A DNA stretch of 64,000 nucleotides from Zoogloeaceae bacterium (lineage in GTDB: Bacteria > Pseudomonadota > Gammaproteobacteria > Burkholderiales > Rhodocyclaceae), in assembly GCA_016791005.1 (NCBI GenBank), contig JAEUNY010000086.1, positions 1-64,000 of the forward strand, in the 5' to 3' direction. The first letter of the stretch is position 1. Each line of letters starts with the position of its first letter. Below, in pieces: positions 9,525 to 20,366 of the stretch. The notes under the pieces were generated by a model. It saw only the letters and a program-made list of their open reading frames with translations. It had not been told where the DNA came from and did not search any database. A program made the translations under genes and the position numbers.

Positions 9525-11516
9525 TTATTCGAACTCGATGATGACCTCGTCCACCGACAAGCTGGTGCCGGCGCTGGCCACGACCTTCTTGACCTTGCCG
9601 TCCTGCTCGGCCTTGAGGACGTTTTCCATCTTCATGGCTTCGATGACCGCAAGCTTTTCGCCCGCCTTCACGTCCTGCCCCACGCTGACCGCCACTTCGC
9701 GCAGCAATCCCGGCATGGGCGAGAGGAGGAACTTGGAGAGGTCCGGCGCCGCCTTCTTGGGCATCAGGGCCATCAGCTCGGCGGCCCGGGCAGTCACCAC
9801 CTCGGCCTCGGCCAGGGTGCCCCAGTGCATGAGGCGGTACTTGAGGCCGATTCGCTCCACCTGCATGACGAAGGGGCGGCCGTTGAGGGTGCCCTTCATG
9901 AGCGGGTTGTAAAAGTGCCAGTCGGACTCGACGTCGTAATGCTCGCCCTGGTAGGTGATGCGGCAACCGTTGCCCTGCTCCGTCACGGTGACGGGGTGCT
10001 GATTGCCACCGATGATCACCACGAAGCGCTGGCCGATCTTGAACTCATGACCGGGCAATTGGCCGACGATGCGGGAGGCCCGCTCCAGGTAGCGGCGATG
10101 GACGAAGCCCGCCACAGCGACCAGCATCGCCGGATCGTCGTGGGGCACCATCGACGAATTGAAGCCCTTCGGGTACTCCTCGGCAATGAACGCCGTGGTG
10201 AAGTTGCCCGCCACGAAGCGCGAATGCTGCATCAGCGCGGCCTGGAACGGAATGTTGGAGCTGATGCCGCGGATCACGAAGGCGTTAAGGGCTTCGCGCA
10301 TCCGCTCGATGGCCTGATCCCGGGTGGAACCGTGGACGATGAGCTTGGCGATCATCGAATCATAGAACATGGAGATTTCGCCGCCGTCATAGACGCCGGT
10401 ATCCACCCGCACATGCTCGCCGTCCGAATCCGCCGGCGGATCGAAACGCACCAACCGGCCAGTGGAAGGCAGGAAGCCGCGGAAGGGGTCTTCCGCGTTG
10501 ATCCGGCACTCCATGGCCCAACCGTCCAACTTGACGTCGGCTTGGGTGAAGGACAGCTTTTCGCCGGCCGCCACGCGGATCATTTGCTCCACCAGGTCCA
10601 GCCCGGTGATCTTCTCGGTGACGGGGTGCTCAACCTGGAGACGGGTGTTCATTTCCAGGAAGTAGAAGCTCTTGTCCGAGCCCACCACGAATTCCACCGT
10701 GCCGGCGGACTCGTAATTCACCGCCCGGGCCAGGGCGACGGCCTGCTCGCCCATGGCCTTGCGCGTGGCCGGGTCGATGAAGGGAGACGGAGCCTCCTCG
10801 ATGACCTTCTGGTGACGGCGCTGGATGGAACAGTCCCGCTCATTCAGATAGACGTAGTTGCCGAAGGAATCGCCCAGCACCTGGATTTCAATGTGGCGCG
10901 GCTCCAGCACGAACTTCTCGATGAACACCCGGTCGTCGCCGAAGGCGTTCTTGGCTTCATTGACGCAGGAGGAAAAGCCCTCGAAGGCTTCCTGGTCGTT
11001 GAAGGCCACCCGCAGACCCTTGCCGCCACCGCCGGCGGAGGCCTTGATCATGACCGGGTAACCGATGCCCTGGGCGATCTTGACCGCCTCGTCCGGACCC
11101 GAAATGGCTTCGTTGTAGCCAGGAATCGTATTGACCTTGGCCTCCAGGGCGAGCTTCTTGGACTCGATCTTGTCCCCCATCTTGCCCACGGAGTAGTGCT
11201 TGGGCCCGATGAACTTGATGCCCTCTTCCTCGAGACGCCGGGAGAACTCGGCGTTTTCGGACAGGAAGCCATAGCCGGGGTGAACCGCCTGGGCGCCGGT
11301 CTGCTTGCAGGCGGCGATGATCTTGTCCATCACCAGGTAGGACTCTTTCGAGGCCGCCGGGCCGATGCACACCGCTTCGTCGGCGAGCTCGACATGGAGC
11401 GCGTCCTTGTCGGCCTCGGAATAGACCGCCACAGTCTTGATGCCCATCTTGCGGGCGGTCTTCATGACGCGGCAAGCGATCTCGCCGCGGTTCGCAATCA
11501 GAATCTTGGTAAACAT
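9525..11516 (-). CDS. pccA: Propionyl-CoA carboxylase, biotin-carboxylase/BCCP alpha subunit
   Basis: 663 aa, the usual size for an alpha subunit that carries biotin carboxylase, the BT linker and the biotin carrier on one chain. N-terminal MFTKILIANRGEIACRV, the ATP-grasp glycine loop ASAGGGGKG, MNTRLQVEHPVTE, and biotinylation Lys629 in EAMKMEN near the C-terminus. With PccB it carboxylates propionyl-CoA to (S)-methylmalonyl-CoA. Last gene of the operon, starting 19 nt after the pccB stop. An acetyl/propionyl-CoA carboxylase of relaxed specificity is possible, but the mcm-meaB neighbours favour propionyl-CoA. Confidence 0.95.
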   Translation of the reverse strand: MFTKILIANRGEIACRVMKTARKMGIKTVAVYSEADKDALHVELADEAVCIGPAASKESYLVMDKIIAACKQTGAQAVHPGYGFLSENAEFSRRLEEEGIKFIGPKHYSVGKMGDKIESKKLALEAKVNTIPGYNEAISGPDEAVKIAQGIGYPVMIKASAGGGGKGLRVAFNDQEAFEGFSSCVNEAKNAFGDDRVFIEKFVLEPRHIEIQVLGDSFGNYVYLNERDCSIQRRHQKVIEEAPSPFIDPATRKAMGEQAVALARAVNYESAGTVEFVVGSDKSFYFLEMNTRLQVEHPVTEKITGLDLVEQMIRVAAGEKLSFTQADVKLDGWAMECRINAEDPFRGFLPSTGRLVRFDPPADSDGEHVRVDTGVYDGGEISMFYDSMIAKLIVHGSTRDQAIERMREALNAFVIRGISSNIPFQAALMQHSRFVAGNFTTAFIAEEYPKGFNSSMVPHDDPAMLVAVAGFVHRRYLERASRIVGQLPGHEFKIGQRFVVIIGGNQHPVTVTEQGNGCRITYQGEHYDVESDWHFYNPLMKGTLNGRPFVMQVERIGLKYRLMHWGTLAEAEVVTARAAELMALMPKKAAPDLSKFLLSPMPGLLREVAVSVGQDVKAGEKLAVIEAMKMENVLKAEQDGKVKKVVASAGTSLSVDEVIIEFE

Positions 11517-11535
11517 GTCTTGGCGTCCTCGGCGA

Positions 11536-13068
<1,533 letters not shown>

Positions 13069-13110
13069 AAAGCCTCCGATGAAAACTTGTCTCTAACGCC
13101 GAAACGGCGC

Positions 13111-14118
13111 CTATCCCAGATAGCTCAGCAACCGGCCCGCGGCTGCGGCGGGCGTGGTCACGCCTGCCTCAACGGCGCCGGAGAGTTGCGGCAGCGCATG
13201 ACGTACCTGGGGATGGCCACGGAATCGATGGCGCAGCCCCTGGTCTATCAATTCCCACATCCAGGCCAGAGCCTGGTGCCGCCGCTTGGCGGCGAATTCC
13301 CCGGAGGCGGTCATCGCCTCCCGATAGCGCTTCACCTCATTCCAAAAGTCCACCACGCCATCCTTCTTCAGCGCAGAGAGGGTCAGCACCGGCACCGTCC
13401 AGTTCGGGCTGGCCGAACGCAGCATATGGAGGGCCGAGAGCATCTGAGCCTTGGCACGGGTCGCCGCCGCAGCATCGATGTCCGCCTTGTTAATGACGAT
13501 GAGATCGGCGATCTCCATGATGCCCTTCTTCATCGCCTGAAGGTCGTCACCCGCATTCGGGAGCTGCAGCAGACAGAAGATATCCGTCATGCCGGCCACC
13601 GCGGTTTCGGACTGCCCGACCCCCACCGTCTCGACGATGATGACGTCGAAGCCCGATGCCTCGCAGATCAGCATGGCCTCGCGGGTCTTTTCCGCCACCC
13701 CGCCCAGGCTGCCCGCCGACGGGCTGGGGCGAATGAAGGCTTCAGGGCGCTGGGAGAGCAACTCCATTCGCGTCTTGTCCCCCAGAATCGATCCTCCGGT
13801 GAGGGTCGATGAGGGATCCACCGCGAGAACCGCCACCCGGCAGCCCTGTTCGATGAGGTGCAGTCCCAAAGCCTCGATGAAGGTCGATTTCCCCACCCCG
13901 GGGACCCCGGAAATGCCCACCCGCATGGCCTTGCCCGTATGGGGCAGGAGGCCCTCCAGGACGCGATGGGCCCGCTCGCGGTGATCCGCCCGGCTCGACT
14001 CGATGAGCGTGATCGCCTTGGCGAGCGGGCGCAATTGCCCCGCCAGCACGCCAGACACCAGTGCCTGGTCAGCAGAGTCGAGATTGAGGAATTCAGCGGG
14101 CATGTTCATGCGCAGCAC
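13111..14118 (-). CDS. meaB: MeaB/ArgK G-protein chaperone of methylmalonyl-CoA mutase
   Basis: 335 aa if the GTG at 14118 is used; in-frame ATGs at 14109 and 14103 are equally possible and no clear ribosome site decides. P-loop GISGVPGVGKST (Lys77), VETVGVGQSE (switch region) and NKAD for guanine. MeaB gates adenosylcobalamin loading and protects or rescues MCM. It lies between mcm and pccB, as in many propionate operons. Its presence beside a separate MCM fits, since IcmF in this window has its own G-domain. Confidence 0.95.
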   Translation of the reverse strand: MLRMNMPAEFLNLDSADQALVSGVLAGQLRPLAKAITLIESSRADHRERAHRVLEGLLPHTGKAMRVGISGVPGVGKSTFIEALGLHLIEQGCRVAVLAVDPSSTLTGGSILGDKTRMELLSQRPEAFIRPSPSAGSLGGVAEKTREAMLICEASGFDVIIVETVGVGQSETAVAGMTDIFCLLQLPNAGDDLQAMKKGIMEIADLIVINKADIDAAAATRAKAQMLSALHMLRSASPNWTVPVLTLSALKKDGVVDFWNEVKRYREAMTASGEFAAKRRHQALAWMWELIDQGLRHRFRGHPQVRHALPQLSGAVEAGVTTPAAAAGRLLSYLG

Positions 14119-14191
14119 AGGCGATGCGGAAAGAATAATGGCCCCGGCGCAGGACCGCCACCTTGGACGATCCCGCCGAGACCCGACCGGG

Positions 14192-16354
14192 TCAGCCTTG
14201 ACGCGCTGCGCGGATCTGCTTCAAAACCTCCCGAGCCGCCGTCGGGATGGGCGTTCCGGGCCCGAAGATCCCCTTGGCGCCTGCCGCGTAGAGCGCGTCA
14301 TAGTCCTGCGCAGGAATGACCCCGCCGACGAAGGTAATGATGTCGTCGGCGCCCTGATCCTTGAGGGCTTTGATGATGGCGGGCACGAGGGTCTTGTGAC
14401 CGGCGGCCAGACTGGAGCAGCCCACCGCATGGACGTCGTTTTCGACGGCGTGGCGGGCAGCCTCTTCCGGAGTCTGGAAGAGCGGCCCGATGTCGATGTC
14501 GAAACCCAGGTCGGCGAAGGCCGAGGCCACCACCTTGGCGCCGCGGTCGTGGCCGTCCTGGCCCAGCTTGGCAATCATGATCCGGGGGCGGCGGCCCTCG
14601 TCAGCGACAAACGCCTCGATGTCAGCCTTGAGAGCCTGCCAATCTTCATTGCCTTCCACTACAGAGTTGTAGATCCCGGACACGGCCTGGGGGTTGGCGC
14701 GGTAGCGGCCGAACTCGGTTTCCAGCGCGTCGGAAATTTCGCCCACGGTGGCGCGCAGGCGCACCGCCTTGACGGCGAGGTCCAGCAGATTGCCCTGGCC
14801 GGTCTTGGCGCACTCGGTGAGCGCGGCCAGCGCAGCGTCTACGGCGGCCTGATCCCGGGTGGCGCGGATGCGGGACAGCCGTTCGACCTGGGCCTCGCGC
14901 ACGACGTGGTTGTCGATGTCGAGGATGTCGATCGGATCTTCCTTGGCCAACTTATATTTGTTCACGCCGACGATGACGTCCTTGCCGGAGTCGATGCGGG
15001 CCTGCTTTTCCGCCGCGCACTCCTCGACCTTCATCTTGGCCCAGCCGGACTCGACGGCCTTGGTCATGCCGCCCATGGCCTCGATTTCTTCGATCAGGCT
15101 CCAGGCCTTGTCCGCCATATCCTGGGTCAGCTTTTCCATCATGTAGGAGCCGGCCCAGGGGTCCACCACGGAGCAGATGTGGGTCTCTTCCTGGATGATG
15201 ATCTGGGTGTTGCGGGCGATACGGGCCGAGAATTCGGTGGGCAGCGCGATGGCTTCGTCCAGCGCGTTGGTGTGGAGCGACTGGGTGCCGCCAAACACGG
15301 CCGCCATGGCCTCGATGGTGGTGCGCACCACATTGTTGTACGGGTCCTGCTCGGTCAGCGACCAGCCCGAAGTCTGCGAATGGGTCCGCAGCATCATGGA
15401 CTTGGCGTTCTTGGGATTGAACTGCTTCATGATCCGCCACCACAGCAGACGCGCAGCCCGCATCTTGGCGATCTCGAGGTAGAAGTTCATCCCCACCGCC
15501 CAGAAGAACGACAGGCGGCCAGCGAAGGTATCCACGTCCATGCCCGACTTGATGCCGGTGCGCACATATTCCAGGCCGTCGGCCAGGGTAAACGCCAGCT
15601 CGATAGCCTGGTTCGCCCCCGCCTCCTGGATGTGATAGCCCGAGATCGAGATGCTGTTGAACTTGGGCATGTGCGACGACGTGTACTGGAAGATGTCGGC
15701 GATGATCTTCATCGACGGCGTCGGCGGGTAGATATAGGTGTTGCGGACCATGAACTCCTTGAGGATGTCGTTCTGGATGGTCCCGGAAAGCTGCGCCTGG
15801 GCGACGCCCTGCTCCTCGGCGGCGATGATGTAGCCGGCCAGGATCGGCAGCACGGCGCCGTTCATGGTCATTGAGACCGAAATCTTGTCCAGCGGGATGC
15901 CGTCGAAGAGGATCTTCATATCCTCCACGGAGTCGATGGCCACGCCGGCCTTGCCCACATCACCCACCACGCGGGGATTGTCGGAGTCGTAGCCGCGGTG
16001 TGTGGCCAGATCGAAGGCCACCGACACCCCCTGCCCGCCGGCGGCCAGCGCCTTGCGGTAGAAGGCGTTGGAGGCTTCGGCGGTGGAGAAGCCGGCATAC
16101 TGGCGGATCGTCCACGGCTTGACTGCGTACATCGTGGCCTGCGGTCCACGAAGGAAGGGCTCGAAGCCGGGCAGGGTATCAGCATACTGAAGCGCCGCCG
16201 TGTCCGCGGCGGTGTACAGGGGCTTGACGGTGATCCCTTCCGGCGTCACCCAATTCAGCGCAGAGACGTCATTGCCCGGCGCACTTTTCGCCGCAGCCTT
16301 GGCCCACTGGTCCAGCCCGGCCTTCGGGCACTCGGGGACGTTGGAATCGGACAT
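14192..16354 (-). CDS. mcm: Methylmalonyl-CoA mutase (single-chain, alpha type)
   Basis: 720 aa from the ATG at 16354, which has GGAG 8 nt upstream; an upstream in-frame GTG extension is not needed. Converts (R)-methylmalonyl-CoA to succinyl-CoA with adenosylcobalamin. Substrate-specific residues by local alignment: Tyr86 (RQYAGFS; Tyr89 of the P. shermanii enzyme) and Arg204 (MVRNTYI; Arg207), the methylmalonyl pair. C-terminal B12 domain carries DxHxxG with His602 ([10 protein letters not shown]). First gene of the operon mcm-meaB-pccB-pccA. An intrinsic terminator lies about 80 bp upstream on the same strand. Confidence 0.96.
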   Translation of the reverse strand: MSDSNVPECPKAGLDQWAKAAAKSAPGNDVSALNWVTPEGITVKPLYTAADTAALQYADTLPGFEPFLRGPQATMYAVKPWTIRQYAGFSTAEASNAFYRKALAAGGQGVSVAFDLATHRGYDSDNPRVVGDVGKAGVAIDSVEDMKILFDGIPLDKISVSMTMNGAVLPILAGYIIAAEEQGVAQAQLSGTIQNDILKEFMVRNTYIYPPTPSMKIIADIFQYTSSHMPKFNSISISGYHIQEAGANQAIELAFTLADGLEYVRTGIKSGMDVDTFAGRLSFFWAVGMNFYLEIAKMRAARLLWWRIMKQFNPKNAKSMMLRTHSQTSGWSLTEQDPYNNVVRTTIEAMAAVFGGTQSLHTNALDEAIALPTEFSARIARNTQIIIQEETHICSVVDPWAGSYMMEKLTQDMADKAWSLIEEIEAMGGMTKAVESGWAKMKVEECAAEKQARIDSGKDVIVGVNKYKLAKEDPIDILDIDNHVVREAQVERLSRIRATRDQAAVDAALAALTECAKTGQGNLLDLAVKAVRLRATVGEISDALETEFGRYRANPQAVSGIYNSVVEGNEDWQALKADIEAFVADEGRRPRIMIAKLGQDGHDRGAKVVASAFADLGFDIDIGPLFQTPEEAARHAVENDVHAVGCSSLAAGHKTLVPAIIKALKDQGADDIITFVGGVIPAQDYDALYAAGAKGIFGPGTPIPTAAREVLKQIRAARQG

Positions 16355-16432
16355 CTTGCACTCTCCAGAATACTTGGCGTGCCGGACGGCCCCGCCACCA
16401 TTGACTGTATTGACCACCACCCCTTGCGCGGC

Positions 16433-16464
16433 AAAAAACCGCCCGTGGTCGAAACCACGGGCGG
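16433..16464 (-). terminator. Strong intrinsic terminator in the presumed mcm leader
   Basis: Perfect 11-bp stem CCGCCCGTGGT/ACCACGGGCGG (16439-16464) with loop CGAA, i.e. a UUCG tetraloop in the minus-strand RNA, then six U (A-run 16433-16438). It points at mcm, whose ATG is about 80 bp further on, so it acts in the leader (attenuation), ends a short RNA, or blocks read-through from the leftward gene at 18163-19386. Confidence 0.85.
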
Positions 16465-16548
16465 CTGCCTGCGCCTCAGCACGAAACCGCTCCCTCTCCC
16501 GATGCCGACTATCCTGCCGGCATTCCCTTGGCCGATTCGTCCGAGAAC

Positions 16549-16597
16549 TTGACTTGCACCGCCGGCGATAATACTTTATCCATAATTATGAATGCAA
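16549..16597. promoter_or_regulatory. Face-to-face promoters of gntR and the mcm leader over one palindrome
   Basis: Plus strand: TTGACT (16549-16554), 17 bp, TACTTT (16572-16577) towards gntR. Minus strand: TTGCAT (16597-16592), 18 bp, TATTAT (16573-16568) towards mcm. The perfect palindrome CATAATTATG (16581-16590) lies in the minus-strand spacer and includes the gntR start codon; it is a natural operator candidate for the GntR protein. All assignments are by eye. Confidence 0.45.
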
Positions 16598-17298
16598 GCA
16601 CCCCCCAACCTATCCGCCGGGACCCGATTCCCCACTCCCAGATTGAACCGCTCGCCCTGTATCAGCAGGTGGCGGAGCGCTTACGGCAGCGGATTTTTTC
16701 CCATGAGCTCCCCCCGGGAAGCTGGGTCGACGAACAAGCCCTGGCCGAGCAATATGGGATTTCCAGGACCCCCCTGCGGGAAGCGCTGAAAGTCCTCGCG
16801 GCGGAGGGCCTCGTGACCCTTAAACCTCGGCGAGGCTGCTACGTAACGGAAGTTTCGGACCGCGACCTGGACGAGGTGTTTTCGGTGATGGCCCTCCTGG
16901 AAGGCCAATGTGCCGCGGAATGCGCCCAGCGCGCAACGGCGGCAGATCTAGCCGAGCTGCAGCGCCTGCATGCTCTCCTCGAACAGTCCGCGACGGACGG
17001 GGATATCGAAGCGTACTTCGAGGCCAACCAGGCCTTCCATCGCCGGGTCCAGGATGTCGCGGACAACCGCTGGCTTCAGCAGATGATTCAAGACCTCCGA
17101 AAAGTCATCAAACTTTCGCGGCACCACTCCCTCTTCAGCGAGGGGCGCCTGGTCCAGTCCCTCACCGAGCATCGGCAGATCCTCGCCGCCTTGCTGGCGC
17201 GGGATCGCGATGGCGCAGAGGCCGGCATGCGGGCCCACATCGCCAGCGCCCGCAAGGCCCTGGCGCGCGCCACCGCGGGCCGCAGCCACCTCGTCTGA
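16588..17298 (+). CDS. GntR-family regulator, FadR/FCD subgroup
   Basis: 236 aa from ATG 16588. An N-terminal winged HTH (LYQQVAERLRQRIF, then EQYGISRTPLREALKVLAAEGLV) is followed by an all-helical FCD domain (residues about 95-220) that in this family binds small organic acids or acyl-CoAs through a metal site. No Shine-Dalgarno precedes the ATG; an in-frame TTG at 16528 would add 20 residues but also lacks one. If the plus-strand promoter at 16549-16577 is real, the transcript starts near the ATG and is leaderless. Divergent from mcm and followed by a crotonase gene, so a local regulator of propionate/methylmalonate genes is likely. Confidence 0.88.
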   Translation: MNASTPQPIRRDPIPHSQIEPLALYQQVAERLRQRIFSHELPPGSWVDEQALAEQYGISRTPLREALKVLAAEGLVTLKPRRGCYVTEVSDRDLDEVFSVMALLEGQCAAECAQRATAADLAELQRLHALLEQSATDGDIEAYFEANQAFHRRVQDVADNRWLQQMIQDLRKVIKLSRHHSLFSEGRLVQSLTEHRQILAALLARDRDGAEAGMRAHIASARKALARATAGRSHLV

Positions 17299-17346
17299 CC
17301 CCACCCCGCGGCGGGGCATCGCCACCCAATTCAGAGGAGCCCGTCA

Positions 17347-18129
17347 ATGCCGGGGACCATTCTTTGCGAGCAGGATGGCGGACTGGCCATCGTCACCCTG
17401 TCCAATCCGGACAAGCTCAATGCCATCGACGCCCAAATGTGGAGGGATCTCAAAGCTACATTCTCTCGGCTTGGCGCCGAGCCGGCCGTAGGCTGCGTCA
17501 TGTTGCGCGGCGCCGGGGACAAGGCCTTCGCTGCCGGGGGCGATATCGAAGAGTTTCTGACGGTACGCAGCACCGTCGATGACGCGCTCCACTATCACGA
17601 CGAACTGGTGGCAGCCGCGCTCGAGGCGATTCGTCAATGTCCGGTGCCGACCCTTGCGGTGATCGACGGGGCGTGCATCGGCGGGGGACTGGAAATCGCC
17701 GGTTGCTGCGACATCCGGATCGCTAGCCTTGGCTCCCGATTCGGCGCCCCGATCAATCGCCTCGGGTTTTCCATGTACCCAGGGGAAATGGCAGGCTTGC
17801 TGGCCCTCGTCGGACCTGCGGTTCTGCTGGAGATCCTGCTCGAAGGGCGCATCCTCGATGCGCGGGAAGCCTACGAAAAGGGCTTGCTGACCCGGATCGT
17901 TGCCCCAGAACGCCTGGAGGAAGAAGGCCACGCGACCGCCCAACGAATTCTAGCGGGGGCGCCGCTCGTCGCCCGCTGGCACAAGCAATGGGTGCATCGT
18001 TTGATGAGCGGCGAGCCCCTCAGCCTGACCGAAAAACGACAGGCCTTCGACTTTTTGGCCACCGAGGATTACGCGGAAGGCATCGCCGCCTTCCTCGCCA
18101 AGCGCAGGCCCCACTTCAAGGGTCGCTGA
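17347..18129 (+). CDS. Enoyl-CoA hydratase/isomerase-family protein (possible acyl-CoA decarboxylase)
   Basis: 260 aa, crotonase fold, with GAGGAG about 7 nt before the ATG. Oxyanion-hole segments are intact: AAGGDIEEF and IDGACIGGGLEIAGCCDIR, the latter keeping the first catalytic Glu. The second catalytic Glu (PE in hydratases) is replaced: the segment reads FGAPINRLGFSMYPGE. Loss of this Glu is shared with decarboxylating family members such as E. coli YgfG (methylmalonyl-CoA decarboxylase). With mcm next door, a methylmalonyl- or ethylmalonyl-CoA decarboxylase or another non-hydratase role is plausible but inferred. Co-directional with gntR, 48 bp apart. Confidence 0.82.
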   Translation: MPGTILCEQDGGLAIVTLSNPDKLNAIDAQMWRDLKATFSRLGAEPAVGCVMLRGAGDKAFAAGGDIEEFLTVRSTVDDALHYHDELVAAALEAIRQCPVPTLAVIDGACIGGGLEIAGCCDIRIASLGSRFGAPINRLGFSMYPGEMAGLLALVGPAVLLEILLEGRILDAREAYEKGLLTRIVAPERLEEEGHATAQRILAGAPLVARWHKQWVHRLMSGEPLSLTEKRQAFDFLATEDYAEGIAAFLAKRRPHFKGR

Positions 18130-18162
18130 CCGCGACACCGGGAGTGACGGCAAAGGGGTCGA

Positions 18163-19386
18163 TTACCCGATGGTCAGGAATCGCTGCGGATCGACTTTCC
18201 AGCGCTCCGGCGCCTCCGTCGAGACGATTTTGTCAGCGCCCCCATTCCCCACGGGGCGGGAGAGATCGACCAATTCCGGACGAATGTGAGCGCCAGATTT
18301 GGTGCTGAAGAACACTCGAACCTTCGGCGTCAATAGACTCTCGTCGCACTGCTCGACCACCACACCGAGTCTCCCGGACTCCAGCCGAACGAGGCTGCCC
18401 ACCGGGTAGATACCCACGCAGCGCATGAAAGCCTGCAGCAGGTTGTGGTCGAAGTGATTCTTGCTCCACTCCCACATCTTGCGCAGCGCCTCTGTGGCCG
18501 GCATGCCTTGGTGATAGCAGCGATCCGCGGTGATGGCGTCGTAGACATCGACGATGGCGGCCATCCTGGCCGCTGCCGTGATCGCGTCACCGGCCAATTG
18601 GTCGGGATAACCTTTGCCGTCAAGCCGTTCGTGATGATGACGGGTGATATCGAGGGGAATCTCACCCACCCCTCCCGTCTCGAGGAGAATGGCATGGCCA
18701 TCGCCCGGATGACGTTTGATCAGCGCGAACTCTTCGTCGGTGAGGCGCCCGGGTTTGTTGAGCACGGCGTCCGGCACCTTCATCTTTCCCAAATCGTGCA
18801 CAAGCCCGCCGATTCCGAGTTCCCTCACCATGTCGGCGCCCAGGCCCATCGATCGACCAAAGGCCACGAGGAGCGTGCACACGCTCACGGAATGGAGAAA
18901 GGTGTAATCGTCCTTGTTTTTGATGCCGACCAAGCCGATCAAAGCGCCGCTGTTACGCAGAACCGAACCGGTAATCGCCTCGACCACCGGCTCCACGTCG
19001 TCAAGGGAGACCGCCTTGCCCAGACGAACGTCCTGCATCATGCCCCGCACCACCTTGTGGGCCTGGGAATGGACCTTGCGGGCCCGCTCCATCTCTTCGG
19101 CCAGGGAAACCCGCAGTGGCTCAGGGGGCACGGTCTCCATGGCGGCCACCAAATCACGCTCGACCTCCGCCCGCACCACCGCCGCATCGCGTCCCTCGGC
19201 GTCATCCAGACCTTTGGAAGTATCGATGTAGACCTCGTGAATCCCGGCATCCAGAATGCGCGCGAGGTCGCTTTCGGATTTGAGCAAGAAGCTCTTTCGC
19301 CAGAAGGGATGCGACATCCAGTCTCCACAGAGTTCCTGGACGTACATACCCAGCTTGAGACGATCGACCGGGATTTTCTTCAGCAT
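18163..19386 (-). CDS. HD-GYP domain protein, probable cyclic-di-GMP phosphodiesterase
   Basis: 407 aa from the ATG at 19386. An N-terminal DUF3391-type region (about 1-90: KKIPVDRLKLGMYVQEL) precedes an HD-GYP domain with His197-Asp198 in LVHDLGKMKVP, HHHERLDGKGYP (GYP at 259-261) and IVDVYDAITADRCY. All signature residues are intact, so hydrolysis of c-di-GMP to pGpG/GMP is expected. No membrane segment. Convergent with the crotonase gene. It may adjust motility or matrix, given the pilus chemosensory system and the PEP-CTERM protein in the window. Confidence 0.9.
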   Translation of the reverse strand: MLKKIPVDRLKLGMYVQELCGDWMSHPFWRKSFLLKSESDLARILDAGIHEVYIDTSKGLDDAEGRDAAVVRAEVERDLVAAMETVPPEPLRVSLAEEMERARKVHSQAHKVVRGMMQDVRLGKAVSLDDVEPVVEAITGSVLRNSGALIGLVGIKNKDDYTFLHSVSVCTLLVAFGRSMGLGADMVRELGIGGLVHDLGKMKVPDAVLNKPGRLTDEEFALIKRHPGDGHAILLETGGVGEIPLDITRHHHERLDGKGYPDQLAGDAITAAARMAAIVDVYDAITADRCYHQGMPATEALRKMWEWSKNHFDHNLLQAFMRCVGIYPVGSLVRLESGRLGVVVEQCDESLLTPKVRVFFSTKSGAHIRPELVDLSRPVGNGGADKIVSTEAPERWKVDPQRFLTIG

Positions 19387-19530
19387 GACGAAGCAATTTC
19401 CATTTTGCGGCGGACGCCGCGTCTGCCCTGCTAACGGACCCGGACAGGGCGACTTGAGGCAGAAATTCACGCCACCGGACGCAGGCGGAGAAGGCCGTAT
19501 AATGGGGTTCCGCAAGTTTTGACCCCCCTA

Positions 19531-20355
19531 ATGGATCCCCTCCTGCTTCTAAAGGCCCTGATCCTCGGCGTCGTCGAGGGCCTAACCGAATTTCTCCCCA
19601 TCTCCAGCACTGGCCACTTGATCCTCGCCGGAGACCTCCTCGACTTCAATGATGACCGGGGCAAGCTGTTCGAGATCGTCATCCAGTCTGGCGCCATCCT
19701 TGCGGTGTGCTGGGAATATCGGGAGCGCATCGGCCGCACCTTCAGTCGCCTCGGCCGCGACCGGATGGCCAATCGCCTCATCCTGAACCTTGGCATCGCC
19801 TTCCTCCCCCTGGCCATTCTCGGGTTGGCCTTTGGCAAAGCGATCAAGGCTCATTTGTTCGCACCGGTCCCGGTTGCCATCGCCTTCATTGTGGGTGCAT
19901 TCGTCATTCTTTGGGCCGAGAAGCGGGATCACCGGATCCGCATCTATTCCGTCGACGAGCTTCGCCCCCTGGATGCGCTGAAGCTGGGTCTGGCTCAAGC
20001 TTGCGCGCTGATCCCAGGCACCAGCCGGTCTGGTGCCACCATCATCGGCGGCCTGCTCTTTGGCCTCTCGCGCAAGGCGGCGACGGAATTTTCCTTCTTC
20101 CTCGCCATCCCAACCCTGAGCATCGCCACCGTGTACCAACTCTACAAAGAGCGTGCACTCCTCAGCATCGACGACCTGGGCATGTGGATCGCAGGCTTCA
20201 TCGCCGCCTTCGTATCGGCCTTTTTTTGCGTGCGCTGGCTGCTGCGATACATTTCCTCCCACGACTTCACGATCTTCGCGTGGTATCGCATCGCATTCGG
20301 GATCGTCGTGTTGGCCACCTGGCAGCTGGGCCTGGTGGACTGGACGGCTGGATAG
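19531..20355 (+). CDS. uppP: Undecaprenyl-diphosphate phosphatase UppP (BacA)
   Basis: 274-aa polytopic membrane protein. Both family signatures are present: [17 protein letters not shown] near the N-terminus and [10 protein letters not shown] in the middle. Recycles undecaprenyl diphosphate to the monophosphate used for peptidoglycan and glycan export. The ATG at 19531 is preferred over an in-frame TTG at 19519. A -10-like TATAAT is at 19498. First gene of a rightward run that includes yqiA-like, aroE and mtgA genes. Confidence 0.96.
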   Translation: MDPLLLLKALILGVVEGLTEFLPISSTGHLILAGDLLDFNDDRGKLFEIVIQSGAILAVCWEYRERIGRTFSRLGRDRMANRLILNLGIAFLPLAILGLAFGKAIKAHLFAPVPVAIAFIVGAFVILWAEKRDHRIRIYSVDELRPLDALKLGLAQACALIPGTSRSGATIIGGLLFGLSRKAATEFSFFLAIPTLSIATVYQLYKERALLSIDDLGMWIAGFIAAFVSAFFCVRWLLRYISSHDFTIFAWYRIAFGIVVLATWQLGLVDWTAG

Positions 20356-20366
20356 ACGCTGAACTC

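Noticed and set aside
8488-9966. Zinc peptidase frame extended to 492 codons
   Set aside because: The extension overlaps pccA and lacks the peptidase features; the ATG at 9348 has a good ribosome site and starts the recognised family region.
16355-16588. Cobalamin riboswitch before mcm
   Set aside because: No B12-box (GCCACTG-type) or other cobalamin riboswitch core is readable in the leader, and the segment is too short for the full fold.
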